Assembly (NCBI GenBank): GCA_947624755.1
Contig: CANQLQ010000025.1
Coordinates: 1-12,607 of the forward strand
DNA length: 12,607 nucleotides
Reading direction: 5' to 3'
Origin: an uncultured Clostridia bacterium
GTDB taxonomy: Bacteria; Bacillota; Clostridia; Oscillospirales; Acutalibacteraceae
Under the pieces are notes generated by a model. It was given only the letters and a program-made list of their open reading frames with translations, was not told the origin of the DNA and searched no databases. A program made the position numbers and the translations under genes. Shown piece by piece: positions 6,073 through 12,607 of the stretch (positions are counted from its first letter, which is position 1; each line of letters opens with the position of its first letter).

Positions 6073-7638
6073 ATGTATTTAAGCATAATTCCCGAGCCTT
6101 CTGAATTTAAAATTATTGACGGAAAAGCTGTTTTCATTCTCAATTCAAACATTTCAATTTCCTGCCCCGAAGGTCTTGAAAATGCCTGTGATGATTTGCT
6201 TCGTTTTCTTTCAAAAACTTTAGAAACAGAACCGGACGGCAGCGGTGTCGGTCTTATTGAATTTAAAATTGACAAAAGCTGTGCAAAGCCCGAAGGATAT
6301 ATTATAAAAACCGATTACGATAACATTAAAATTATTTCTTCAGAAGCAGCCGGAGCTTTTTATGCGGTGCAGACTCTAAAGCAGCTTCTTTTGCAATGCA
6401 ACTGTGAGCTGCCGCTTCTTGAAATTTTCGATGAACCTGAATACTCCTACCGCGGTTTTATGCTCGACAGTTCGAGATACTTCTTTGAAAAAGAGGACGT
6501 TAAGCGATTTCTTGACCTTATGGCTCTTCATAAGCTTAACCGATTTCATTGGCATTTGACCGATGACCAGGGTTGGAGAATCGAGCTTTACAGCCACCTT
6601 TTGCTCGCTCAAGTAGGCGGATTTAGAGCGTACACAAATTTCGGGCGCAAACCACACGGGGGATTTTATACAAAAAACGATATTGCCGAAATTATAGATT
6701 ACGCTCACAAAAAATTTATTACGGTAATTCCCGAAATTGACACACCGGGTCACGTTGTTTCGGCTATTGCCGCTTATCCTAAACTTTCTTGCTTTAACCG
6801 TGAGCTTCCCGTTGCAACCAACAGCGGTATTCATTATGACATTCTTTGTATCGGTAAACAAAGTACTTTTGATTTTATATACAGCGTTTTTGATGAAGTT
6901 TGCGAAATGTTCCCCGATAAAATAATTCATATCGGCGGCGACGAGGTACTTACCGAAAGATGGAAATATTGTCCGAATTGCCAAAAACTGATGAAGGAAA
7001 AAGGGTTTACAGAAGAAAAAGAGCTTCATTCTTATTACATAAACAAAATTGCCGATTATCTGAAAAATAAAGGCTTTGACGTGATAATGTGGAACGAGGA
7101 CGAAAAAGACGGCAAAATATCGCCGGGCATCATTAAGCAGTATTGGAACAGCGACCCGCAAAACAAGCCCGGAGAAAGAATAATAAATTCTTCAAGCAAG
7201 GCTTATTACCTCGATTTGCCCTACGGCCATATCAACTTAAAGCAATGCTATGAGTTTGAACCGTTTCCCGAAAATTTTGACAAAAATCTTTTTCTCGGCG
7301 TCGAAGCTTGTCTTTGGACAGAATATGTTCCGAATATGGTTAAAGCGGGCTATTGCGTTGTTCCGAGACTCGGCGCTTTTTGTGAAAATGCCTGGTCACA
7401 AAAAGGAAAAAAATCCTTTGATAATTTTATCTCTAAACTTCCCGCCTATTACAGACTTATAAGAACCGTACCTTTCGGTTATGCGTTACCTCACCAGGCA
7501 ATGCCGAATTTTATACGCAAAACAGGATACAACATCTATTTTGAAAGACGGCAGCTTCATTGGCAGGGTCTTCATAATATAATCGACAATCGAAAAGTCA
7601 GAAAGCTTGCAAAGAAAGGGAGAAAAAACATTGATTAA
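6073..7638 (+). CDS. GH20 beta-N-acetylhexosaminidase, first paralog (cytoplasmic)
   Basis: This 521-residue enzyme is predicted to remove terminal beta-linked GlcNAc or GalNAc by substrate-assisted catalysis. An N-terminal alpha/beta domain (about 1-115) precedes the barrel. Motifs are RGFMLDSSRYFF (127-138), NRFHWHLTDDQGWR (156-169), IPEIDTPGH (219-227), HIGGDE (286-291) with the catalytic Asp290-Glu291 pair, MWNE (339-342) and CLWTE (413-417). There is no signal peptide, so it probably acts on imported oligosaccharides. A CPNCQ pair (Cys300, Cys303) follows the active-site dipeptide. The frame is open back to a TTG at 5881, but the promoter at 6013-6041 lies inside that extension. From ATG 6073, with a weak GGATGTG before it, the first two motifs fall at the same residue numbers as in the paralog next door. 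ATG 6058 is the alternative. Its end overlaps the next gene by eight bases. Confidence 0.93.
   Translation: MYLSIIPEPSEFKIIDGKAVFILNSNISISCPEGLENACDDLLRFLSKTLETEPDGSGVGLIEFKIDKSCAKPEGYIIKTDYDNIKIISSEAAGAFYAVQTLKQLLLQCNCELPLLEIFDEPEYSYRGFMLDSSRYFFEKEDVKRFLDLMALHKLNRFHWHLTDDQGWRIELYSHLLLAQVGGFRAYTNFGRKPHGGFYTKNDIAEIIDYAHKKFITVIPEIDTPGHVVSAIAAYPKLSCFNRELPVATNSGIHYDILCIGKQSTFDFIYSVFDEVCEMFPDKIIHIGGDEVLTERWKYCPNCQKLMKEKGFTEEKELHSYYINKIADYLKNKGFDVIMWNEDEKDGKISPGIIKQYWNSDPQNKPGERIINSSSKAYYLDLPYGHINLKQCYEFEPFPENFDKNLFLGVEACLWTEYVPNMVKAGYCVVPRLGAFCENAWSQKGKKSFDNFISKLPAYYRLIRTVPFGYALPHQAMPNFIRKTGYNIYFERRQLHWQGLHNIIDNRKVRKLAKKGRKNID
7616..7622 (+). promoter_or_regulatory. Ribosome-binding site that decides the second GH20 start
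   Basis: AAGGGAG lies inside the end of the first GH20 gene, eight bases before the TTG at 7631. It supports that TTG over the upstream TTG at 7607 and makes translational coupling across the overlap likely. Confidence 0.7.
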
Positions 7639-9247
7639 CCTCATACCTAAGCCAAAAAACTTAATTGAAACAGCCGAATGGTTTTCTTTTGAAAAAAATA
7701 ATGCAACCGCTTTTGTAAGCTGCGAACTCAAAGAAATCAAAGAAATGCTCGGCGTTGTAATGGGATTCGAGTTCAAAGAGGCGAAAAACAACGCAACAAT
7801 AAGCTTTATTTTTGACAATAGCGAAAGCAGGGACAGTTATTCTCTTATCGTTGACAAAAGCGGTATAAAAGTTTTTGCTTCAAATTGTGAAGGCGCTTTT
7901 TATGCCCTTCAAACCGTAAGACAGCTTTTTGAAGCTGATTTTCCTTCCAAGAAATGCCTTGCCTGTCATTTTGTCAAAATTACAAATGACAAACCGAAAT
8001 ATGAATGGCGCGGACTTCATCTTGACGAAAGCCGTCACTTTTTCGGAAAAGAAACAGTAAAAAAGATGCTCGATTTTATGGCTCTTTATAAGCTCAACCG
8101 CTTTCATTGGCATCTAACAGACGATCAAGGCTGGAGAATCGAGATAAAGAAATATCCGCTTCTTACACAAATCGGAAGCAAACGCAAATACAGTCAAGTC
8201 GGAAACTGGAACTCTAAAAAAATTGACGGAAAACCCGTTGAAGGCTTTTACACTCAGGAAGACATAAAAGAAATTGTTGAATATGCAAAAAAGCGTCAAA
8301 TTGAAATTGTTCCGGAAATTGACTTCCCTGCCCACAGCGCGGCTCTGCTTGCTTCATACAACCATCTTGCCTGCAGAGATATACCGTGCGAAGTTTTTAC
8401 ATTTTTCGGCGGTATAATCCCCGAATCCCGGGGAAACAAGATGTGGAACAGACCGCTTTGTCTCGGAAAAGAAGAAGTGTATAATTTTGTATATGACGTT
8501 ATTGACGAAGTATCAAAGCTTTTTCCGTTTGAATATTTCCATGTCGGCGGCGATGAAGCGCCAAGAAACGAATGGAAACAATGTCCTTGCTGTCAGGCAA
8601 AAATGAAAGAAGAAAACCTCAAAAACGAAGATGAGCTTCAAGGCTATTTTACCAATAAAGTCAATGAACATCTTCGCTCAAAAGGTAAAATTATGATTGG
8701 CTGGAATGAAATTCTCAAAGCCGATTTGATAAACCGTGACATAGTTGCACAATATTGGACGCCGCAAAGAGACAAAAATGTTACTACCCATTTAAAGCAA
8801 GGCGGTAAAGTTATTTTAAGCTGTCATAAGGCGTTCTATTTCGATATGAATTACTCTTATGTAACGCTCAAAAGTACATATAATTTCAATCCTGTTTTAA
8901 ACAATGTTCCGAAAGATTATCTTTCCAACGTACTCGGACTTGAAGCCGAAAACTGGACGGAATGGATAGACAGCGAGGAAATGCTCTTTTATAAGATTTA
9001 TCCAAGAGCTCTTGCCCTTGCGGAAAATGCCTGGTCGGACGAATCGGTAAAAAATTACAGCGATTTCTGCCAAAGACTTAAAAGACATAATAAAATTATG
9101 GACGCTCTGGGCATTTATTACGGCGACGAAAAAATAACCGTTCATCGTTCCGTCTTATATAAAAGCCGAATGGCTTCAAAGCTCAATCTCAAACTTACCG
9201 ATTTCGATTCGGAATACAGAATTTCAAAAAACGTAAAACCAAAATAA
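7631..9247 (+). CDS. GH20 beta-N-acetylhexosaminidase, second paralog (cytoplasmic)
   Basis: This 538-residue paralog of the preceding gene has the same predicted activity. Motifs are RGLHLDESRHFF (127-138), NRFHWHLTDDQGWR (156-169), VPEIDFPAH (227-235), HVGGDE (304-309) with catalytic Asp308-Glu309, GWNE (357-360) and NWTEW (441-445). It keeps the usual KYPLLTQIGSKR segment after the second motif, which the first paralog has lost (LYSHLLLAQVGGFRA there), and has PAH where most members have PGH. CPCCQ (318-322) sits at the site of CPNCQ in its neighbour. There is no signal peptide. The start is a TTG within the overlap TTGATTAA with the previous stop; TTG 7607 would add eight residues. The pair is closed by a strong terminator. 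Differences near the active site suggest different substrates or linkages for the two enzymes, which is inference. Confidence 0.94.
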   Translation: MINLIPKPKNLIETAEWFSFEKNNATAFVSCELKEIKEMLGVVMGFEFKEAKNNATISFIFDNSESRDSYSLIVDKSGIKVFASNCEGAFYALQTVRQLFEADFPSKKCLACHFVKITNDKPKYEWRGLHLDESRHFFGKETVKKMLDFMALYKLNRFHWHLTDDQGWRIEIKKYPLLTQIGSKRKYSQVGNWNSKKIDGKPVEGFYTQEDIKEIVEYAKKRQIEIVPEIDFPAHSAALLASYNHLACRDIPCEVFTFFGGIIPESRGNKMWNRPLCLGKEEVYNFVYDVIDEVSKLFPFEYFHVGGDEAPRNEWKQCPCCQAKMKEENLKNEDELQGYFTNKVNEHLRSKGKIMIGWNEILKADLINRDIVAQYWTPQRDKNVTTHLKQGGKVILSCHKAFYFDMNYSYVTLKSTYNFNPVLNNVPKDYLSNVLGLEAENWTEWIDSEEMLFYKIYPRALALAENAWSDESVKNYSDFCQRLKRHNKIMDALGIYYGDEKITVHRSVLYKSRMASKLNLKLTDFDSEYRISKNVKPK

Positions 9248-9268
9248 GCAAAATTAAATTGCTGTTTC

Positions 9269-9301
9269 GGGCGGCCATCCGGGGTCGCCCTTGCTTTTTT
9301 T
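9269..9301 (+). terminator. Intrinsic terminator of the GH20 operon
   Basis: The stem GGGCGGCC/GGTCGCCC (8 pairs, one G-U) around a six-base loop spans 9269-9290 and is followed by TTGCTTTTTTT. It lies 21 bases after the second GH20 stop and separates that operon from spoIIE. Confidence 0.9.
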
Positions 9302-9349
9302 ATATAATTTTCGTATGCCCTTTTCCCGCAATCGTCTTACCTACTAATT

Positions 9350-9382
9350 ATGACTAATTTTTTCTTCAGAAGCTTTTATAAT
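9350..9382 (+). promoter_or_regulatory. Possible spoIIE promoter with a long 21-base spacer
   Basis: A perfect TATAAT (9377-9382) lies about 30 bases before the spoIIE start. At the normal 17-base distance the -35 is poor (CTAATT), but ATGACT (9350-9355), which keeps the TGAC core, lies 21 bases upstream. In B. subtilis the Spo0A-activated sigma-A promoters spoIIE and spoIIG have unusually long spacers of 21-22 bases. TTCTTCA at 9363-9369 is one base off the TTCGNCA form of a Spo0A box. The -10 is convincing; Spo0A control is speculative. Confidence 0.4.
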
Positions 9383-9412
9383 TGGCTCATATAAAGCTTT
9401 GGAGGAAAAATT

Positions 9413-11707
9413 ATGCCTGAAACTATTGTAAAAAATAAAAATCTTATCAGTGAAGAAAATGAAAATAAATACAATAAAAATTTGCTGAAATTTCTTGCGT
9501 ATGCGCTAATAGGCTTTTCGCTTTCGCAACTCGATGCGCTCGGAAACATTTCGCCCTTTTCGGTTTCATTTGTTTCAGGCTTACCGTTTGATTACTGCTT
9601 TTGCGCCTTCTTAGGCTCATCAATGGGCTATTTCATCTCAAGGCAGTGGAAAGAAGCTTTGAGATATGTTTTTGCGCTGCTTATATGCACCCTTTTTCGT
9701 CTTATCGTTCACCGTAAATTTGAGGACGAAAACAATGAGTTTGTCTGCTCGGTTGTAGCCTTTTGCGCGATTATCTGTTCGGGAGCCGCATATCTTGCAT
9801 TTACATCGCTTACTTTTGAGACTGCCCTGCCTGTTGTTTTTGAATCGGCCCTCTCTCTTTTGGGTACAATCCTTTTCATGAAAGCAAGGGATATTCCGGT
9901 TTTCAGCATAGGTTTTAAAAAGCTTTCGGCAAAAGACCTTTTTTATCTTATTGTAAATGCCTGTATTTTTTTGATGTGTCTTTCAGGCTTCTCGGTAGGT
10001 ACTCTTGCTCCGGCAAGAATAATCGCCTCGTTTATTGTAATTTTTTCAGCCCACTACAAAGGTATTTCAGCTTCGAGTATCGTTTCAATATGCGCCGGAT
10101 TATCGTTAAGTATTGCTCAATCAATGCATTTTATGTTTCCTCTTTTTATAATTTCCGGACTTGCAGCCGGAATCTTTTCTTCTTTCGGGCAGTACGTTAC
10201 CGCTTTGTCTTTCGCTGTTTGCGGCTGTATTATTACCGTCGTAAGCTCGCTTGATAATTTTAATTTGTATCCTCTTGTCGAAGTTGTTATTGCCGCAGTC
10301 GTCTTTGCCGCAATACCGTCAAAATGGATAAGTTTTATTCAAGACAAAATTGAACAAAACGGTCTTATTGAAGATGAACAGGTCGAACGACAAGTTTGTG
10401 CCAACCTTGAAAGAGCGGCACAAAAAATATCGGACGTTTCAATGATAGTTACCAAAGTAAGCGAAAAACTTGACAAGGTGATAAATCCTGAAATTAACAG
10501 AATTTTTGCCAAAATGCAGCAAAATGTATGCTACGGCTGTAATAAAAAAAATGAATGCTGGAACAAAATGTTTAACGAAACGGCAACAGACATAATGACG
10601 ATAGCCGGAATCAACACTTCCTATTCATCTAAAACCGGACTTGAAAACAGATGCATAAGACCCAATGCTCTATTAAAGGAAATTGATAAATATTACGATG
10701 ACTTTGTAAATAATATGGCTTCAAAAATAAAAATTACGGAAATGCGTAATATCGTAAGCGATCAGTTTTCGGGAATATCTCAATTTTTAAGTGAAATAGC
10801 CGAACAGATGAGAACCAGCAAAGTTATAAACAAACAAAAGTCGCGAACGGTAAAAAGCGCGCTTGAAGATAACGGAATTTTTTCGGACGAACTTTATTAT
10901 TATATTAATAATAAATCGGGAATTATGATTGAAGCTTCATTTTCCGAGGATATACTAAACATAGACCGTAAAAAAATGAAAAAAACGATAGAAACAGTTA
11001 CCGGACGTAAATTTGAACGTGAAGAAATTGCCATAATGGACGACTGCACTATGATAATTTTTGAAGAAAAGCCCAAATTTAAGGTTCAAATAGGTCAGTC
11101 GCAGATACCGTTTGCAAAAAATAATATCTGCGGAGATTGCATAGGCAGAGCATATGACCTTTGCGGAAACGAAATTGCACTCATAAGCGACGGAATGGGT
11201 ACCGGTTCAAGAGCGGCAATTGACGCTACGATGACAGCCGCCCTTTTTGAAAAACTACTTTCCTGCGGTTTTTCGTTTGAAAGCACAATAAAAATGGTTA
11301 ACAGCGCACTTATGGTAAAATCAAGCGATGAATCGCTTTCGACCGTTGATGCGGTGAGCGTTAATATTTATACCGGACAAGCGGTTTTCTTCAAGGCCGG
11401 CGCTTCGGTTTCGTTTATAAGACATAAAAAAGCCATTACCGAAGTGGAAGAAGATTCAATGCCGATTGGAATTTTGCGTGATGTGCGATTTGCACAATGC
11501 TCGGTCAATCTTGAAAAAGGAGATATAGTTCTTCTCGTTTCCGACGGCGTTACGTCAGGTGAGACAGACTGGATAAACGAAGAACTTCTCGCTTGGACAA
11601 CAAACAGTATGTCTGACCTTGCGGCGCATATAGCTTCACTCGCAAAGCTCAGAAGCGAAAAAAACTCAGGTGACGACATTTCAGTTGTTGCGGTTAAGCT
11701 ATATTAA
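9413..11707 (+). CDS. spoIIE: Stage II sporulation protein E (PP2C-type serine phosphatase)
   Basis: This 764-residue protein is the membrane phosphatase that dephosphorylates SpoIIAA and so activates sigma-F in the forespore; in Bacillus it also acts at the polar septum. An N-terminal part (about 24-308) holds about ten membrane segments. A central cytoplasmic region (about 320-560) includes a cysteine cluster CYGCNKKNEC (373-382) with Cys414. The C-terminal PP2C domain shows GDCIGRAY (574-581), SDGMGTG (592-598), STVDAV (643-648), SDG (710-712) and GDDISVVAV (753-761), which supply the metal-binding aspartates. Length is slightly below the 827 residues of B. subtilis SpoIIE. GGAGG lies seven bases before the ATG. 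It is preceded by a terminator and followed by a regulator with its own promoter, so it is probably monocistronic. The assignment is firm. Confidence 0.95.
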   Translation: MPETIVKNKNLISEENENKYNKNLLKFLAYALIGFSLSQLDALGNISPFSVSFVSGLPFDYCFCAFLGSSMGYFISRQWKEALRYVFALLICTLFRLIVHRKFEDENNEFVCSVVAFCAIICSGAAYLAFTSLTFETALPVVFESALSLLGTILFMKARDIPVFSIGFKKLSAKDLFYLIVNACIFLMCLSGFSVGTLAPARIIASFIVIFSAHYKGISASSIVSICAGLSLSIAQSMHFMFPLFIISGLAAGIFSSFGQYVTALSFAVCGCIITVVSSLDNFNLYPLVEVVIAAVVFAAIPSKWISFIQDKIEQNGLIEDEQVERQVCANLERAAQKISDVSMIVTKVSEKLDKVINPEINRIFAKMQQNVCYGCNKKNECWNKMFNETATDIMTIAGINTSYSSKTGLENRCIRPNALLKEIDKYYDDFVNNMASKIKITEMRNIVSDQFSGISQFLSEIAEQMRTSKVINKQKSRTVKSALEDNGIFSDELYYYINNKSGIMIEASFSEDILNIDRKKMKKTIETVTGRKFEREEIAIMDDCTMIIFEEKPKFKVQIGQSQIPFAKNNICGDCIGRAYDLCGNEIALISDGMGTGSRAAIDATMTAALFEKLLSCGFSFESTIKMVNSALMVKSSDESLSTVDAVSVNIYTGQAVFFKAGASVSFIRHKKAITEVEEDSMPIGILRDVRFAQCSVNLEKGDIVLLVSDGVTSGETDWINEELLAWTTNSMSDLAAHIASLAKLRSEKNSGDDISVVAVKLY

Positions 11708-11793
11708 GGAAGCTGCTTTTAAATGATGATTAATATTACAGTAAAAATATAAATTTCAGTAATTACTTACAAATTTTTAGAAAAAATTTTGTT

Positions 11794-11809
11794 TGTCACA
11801 AATTTGACA
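11794..11809. promoter_or_regulatory. Candidate operator overlapping the tetR -35
   Basis: The inverted repeat TGTCA-N6-TGACA spans the -35 hexamer of the regulator promoter. A dimeric TetR protein bound here would block RNA polymerase, so autorepression is a reasonable guess. The arms are only five bases each, so chance is not excluded. Confidence 0.4.
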
Positions 11810-11832
11810 CCGAGTACTAATTGTGGTAAAAT
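11804..11832 (+). promoter_or_regulatory. Sigma-A-type promoter of the TetR-family gene
   Basis: A perfect TTGACA (11804-11809) and TAAAAT (11827-11832, five of six) are 17 bases apart, putting the transcript start near 11839. The 11708-11803 stretch before it holds an A/T-only inverted repeat around 11769-11792 and no good terminator for spoIIE. Confidence 0.8.
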
Positions 11833-11874
11833 TAAGGAGAATGTAAGATTTTTACCTATTTAGGGGTGTTTATC

Positions 11875-12465
11875 GTGGCAGGTACAACAACAAAGGAATA
11901 CAGTTGCGTCAAAAAAACCAAAAAAGCTTTTGAAAACAGTCTTGTTATGCTGGCAAAGCAGCAGCCTCTTAACAAAATCAGCGTTAAACAGATTTGCGAA
12001 AAATCCGAACTTAGCCGTAACGCCTTTTATTTTCACTATGACGATATCAACGCCTTGATTATGGAAATTGAAAACAATATGATTTCCGATATCAAAGCAA
12101 TGTTTGACAGCTTTAGAAAAATTGATTTTCCCGACAATGTCCTTGTAATAATCCAAAAGCTTACCGATTATCTGATTGACCATAAAGATGCTACTCTTAT
12201 GCTAATTGATTCGTCTTATTCGGTATCTTTTACGAAACGAATAAACAAGCTTTTCAGCGACTTTTATTTTGACTATTTCAAACAATACCATAAAACAGAC
12301 TTCCGCGGTACTTATGACTTCTTTTATGAATTTGTTTCAAACGGCTACTGCGGTATGCTTGTGCAATGGCTTCACGATCCCGGCGAAATTTCAAAGCGTC
12401 ATTTTGTAAGACTCGCCTATACTTTCGTCAGACGACTTCTTGTCGTTGAAAAACCGAATACATAA
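11875..12465 (+). CDS. TetR/AcrR-family transcriptional regulator
   Basis: This 196-residue helical protein has an N-terminal TetR DNA-binding domain: a first helix around residues 12-30, then KISVKQICEKSELSRNAFYFHYDDINALI (34-62), which fits the family helix-turn-helix and the YxHYxxxxxL signature with Phe for Tyr. The remainder is a ligand-binding helical domain of the type seen in many clostridial TetR proteins; the ligand is unknown. The GTG at 11875 is chosen because AGGGG (11862-11866) lies eight bases before it; the in-frame GTG at 11866 overlaps that site. It has its own promoter with a candidate operator. No obvious target gene is adjacent: spoIIE lies upstream and a repeat follows, so the regulated gene may be beyond the window or elsewhere. 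Confidence 0.9.
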   Translation: MAGTTTKEYSCVKKTKKAFENSLVMLAKQQPLNKISVKQICEKSELSRNAFYFHYDDINALIMEIENNMISDIKAMFDSFRKIDFPDNVLVIIQKLTDYLIDHKDATLMLIDSSYSVSFTKRINKLFSDFYFDYFKQYHKTDFRGTYDFFYEFVSNGYCGMLVQWLHDPGEISKRHFVRLAYTFVRRLLVVEKPNT

Positions 12466-12468
12466 AAC

Positions 12469-12578
12469 TTAAGGAACCTCTGATTAAATCACGCTTAAGG
12501 CTTAAGGAATCACTGATTAATACAAGCGAACCTGCTTGACGGTAAATTATTCCGTCATTTCGCCCAAAAATTCTCGTT
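12469..12578 (-). repeat. AT-rich dispersed repeat, copy 3 (inverted)
   Basis: This begins four bases after the regulator stop. It contains AAGGAACCTCTGATTAAATC (12471-12490), the related AAGGAATCACTGATTAAT (12504-12521), then hairpins CAAGCG-AACC-TGCTTG (12523-12538) and TGACGG/CCGTCA (12537-12557), and TTCTCGTT at its end. The 12507-12578 core matches the reverse complement of 1451-1522 at about 66 of 72 positions. Similarity fades after 12578, and nothing else is recognised up to 12607. Confidence 0.8.
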
Positions 12579-12607
12579 GATTTCTTAATTTGTGCAAATT
12601 ATCGGTT

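Noticed and set aside
6376..7161. A long minus-strand open frame (261 codons) inside the first GH20 gene
   Set aside because: It is the antisense shadow of a clearly coding GH20 domain, with low-complexity Phe-rich translation and no ribosome-binding site.
11769..11792. A/T-only inverted repeat after spoIIE as a terminator
   Set aside because: The stem has almost no G-C pairs and no clear T-tract, so it could be chance in AT-rich DNA.
11834..11846. AAGGAGA immediately followed by ATGTAA, suggesting a start-stop minimal frame or the regulator ribosome-binding site
   Set aside because: It overlaps the predicted transcript start of the promoter at 11804-11832 and has almost no spacing to the ATG; the GTG at 11875 has its own AGGGG.

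Overview
The window looks like a chromosomal stretch from a low-GC, spore-forming member of the Clostridia, most likely a gut Oscillospiraceae/Ruminococcus-type organism. The evidence is AT-rich coding sequence, Gram-positive Shine-Dalgarno sites, sigma-A-type promoters, a stage II sporulation phosphatase (SpoIIE), a YlbJ-type sporulation membrane protein, and three glycoside hydrolases typical of host- or plant-glycan feeders. Genus-level placement is inference.

Layout from left to right: (1) bases 1-257 hold a tandem GC-rich hairpin repeat; (2) a ylbJ-like gene (+); (3) an AT-rich dispersed repeat; (4) a 71-residue four-cysteine protein (+) that converges, across a probable terminator, on (5) a large GH27 alpha-galactosidase (-) whose catalytic barrel is interrupted by a carbohydrate-binding-like domain; (6) a 430-base non-coding stretch (3658-4085) where both repeat families meet; (7) a minus-strand pair, trmO followed by an AEC-family transporter; (8) a divergent plus-strand pair of overlapping, paralogous GH20 beta-N-acetylhexosaminidases with a near-consensus promoter and a strong terminator; (9) spoIIE; (10) a TetR-family regulator with its own promoter and a candidate operator; (11) a further inverted copy of the AT-rich repeat running towards the right edge.

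Functionally this is a mosaic of small transcription units, not one system. The GH20 pair forms a clear operon for removing terminal N-acetylhexosamine from imported oligosaccharides, since neither protein has an export signal. The GH27 enzyme appears exported or membrane-anchored and would remove alpha-galactose outside the cell. ylbJ and spoIIE point to endospore formation. trmO modifies tRNA and is probably co-transcribed with the transporter. No defence system, phage, IS transposase, CRISPR array, rRNA or tRNA gene was seen.

Several start codons were moved from the longest possible frame on the basis of promoter and ribosome-binding-site positions: 1616, 5099, 6073, 7631 and 11875. The least explained signal is the set of modular hairpin repeats that recur, in both orientations, between the gene blocks.
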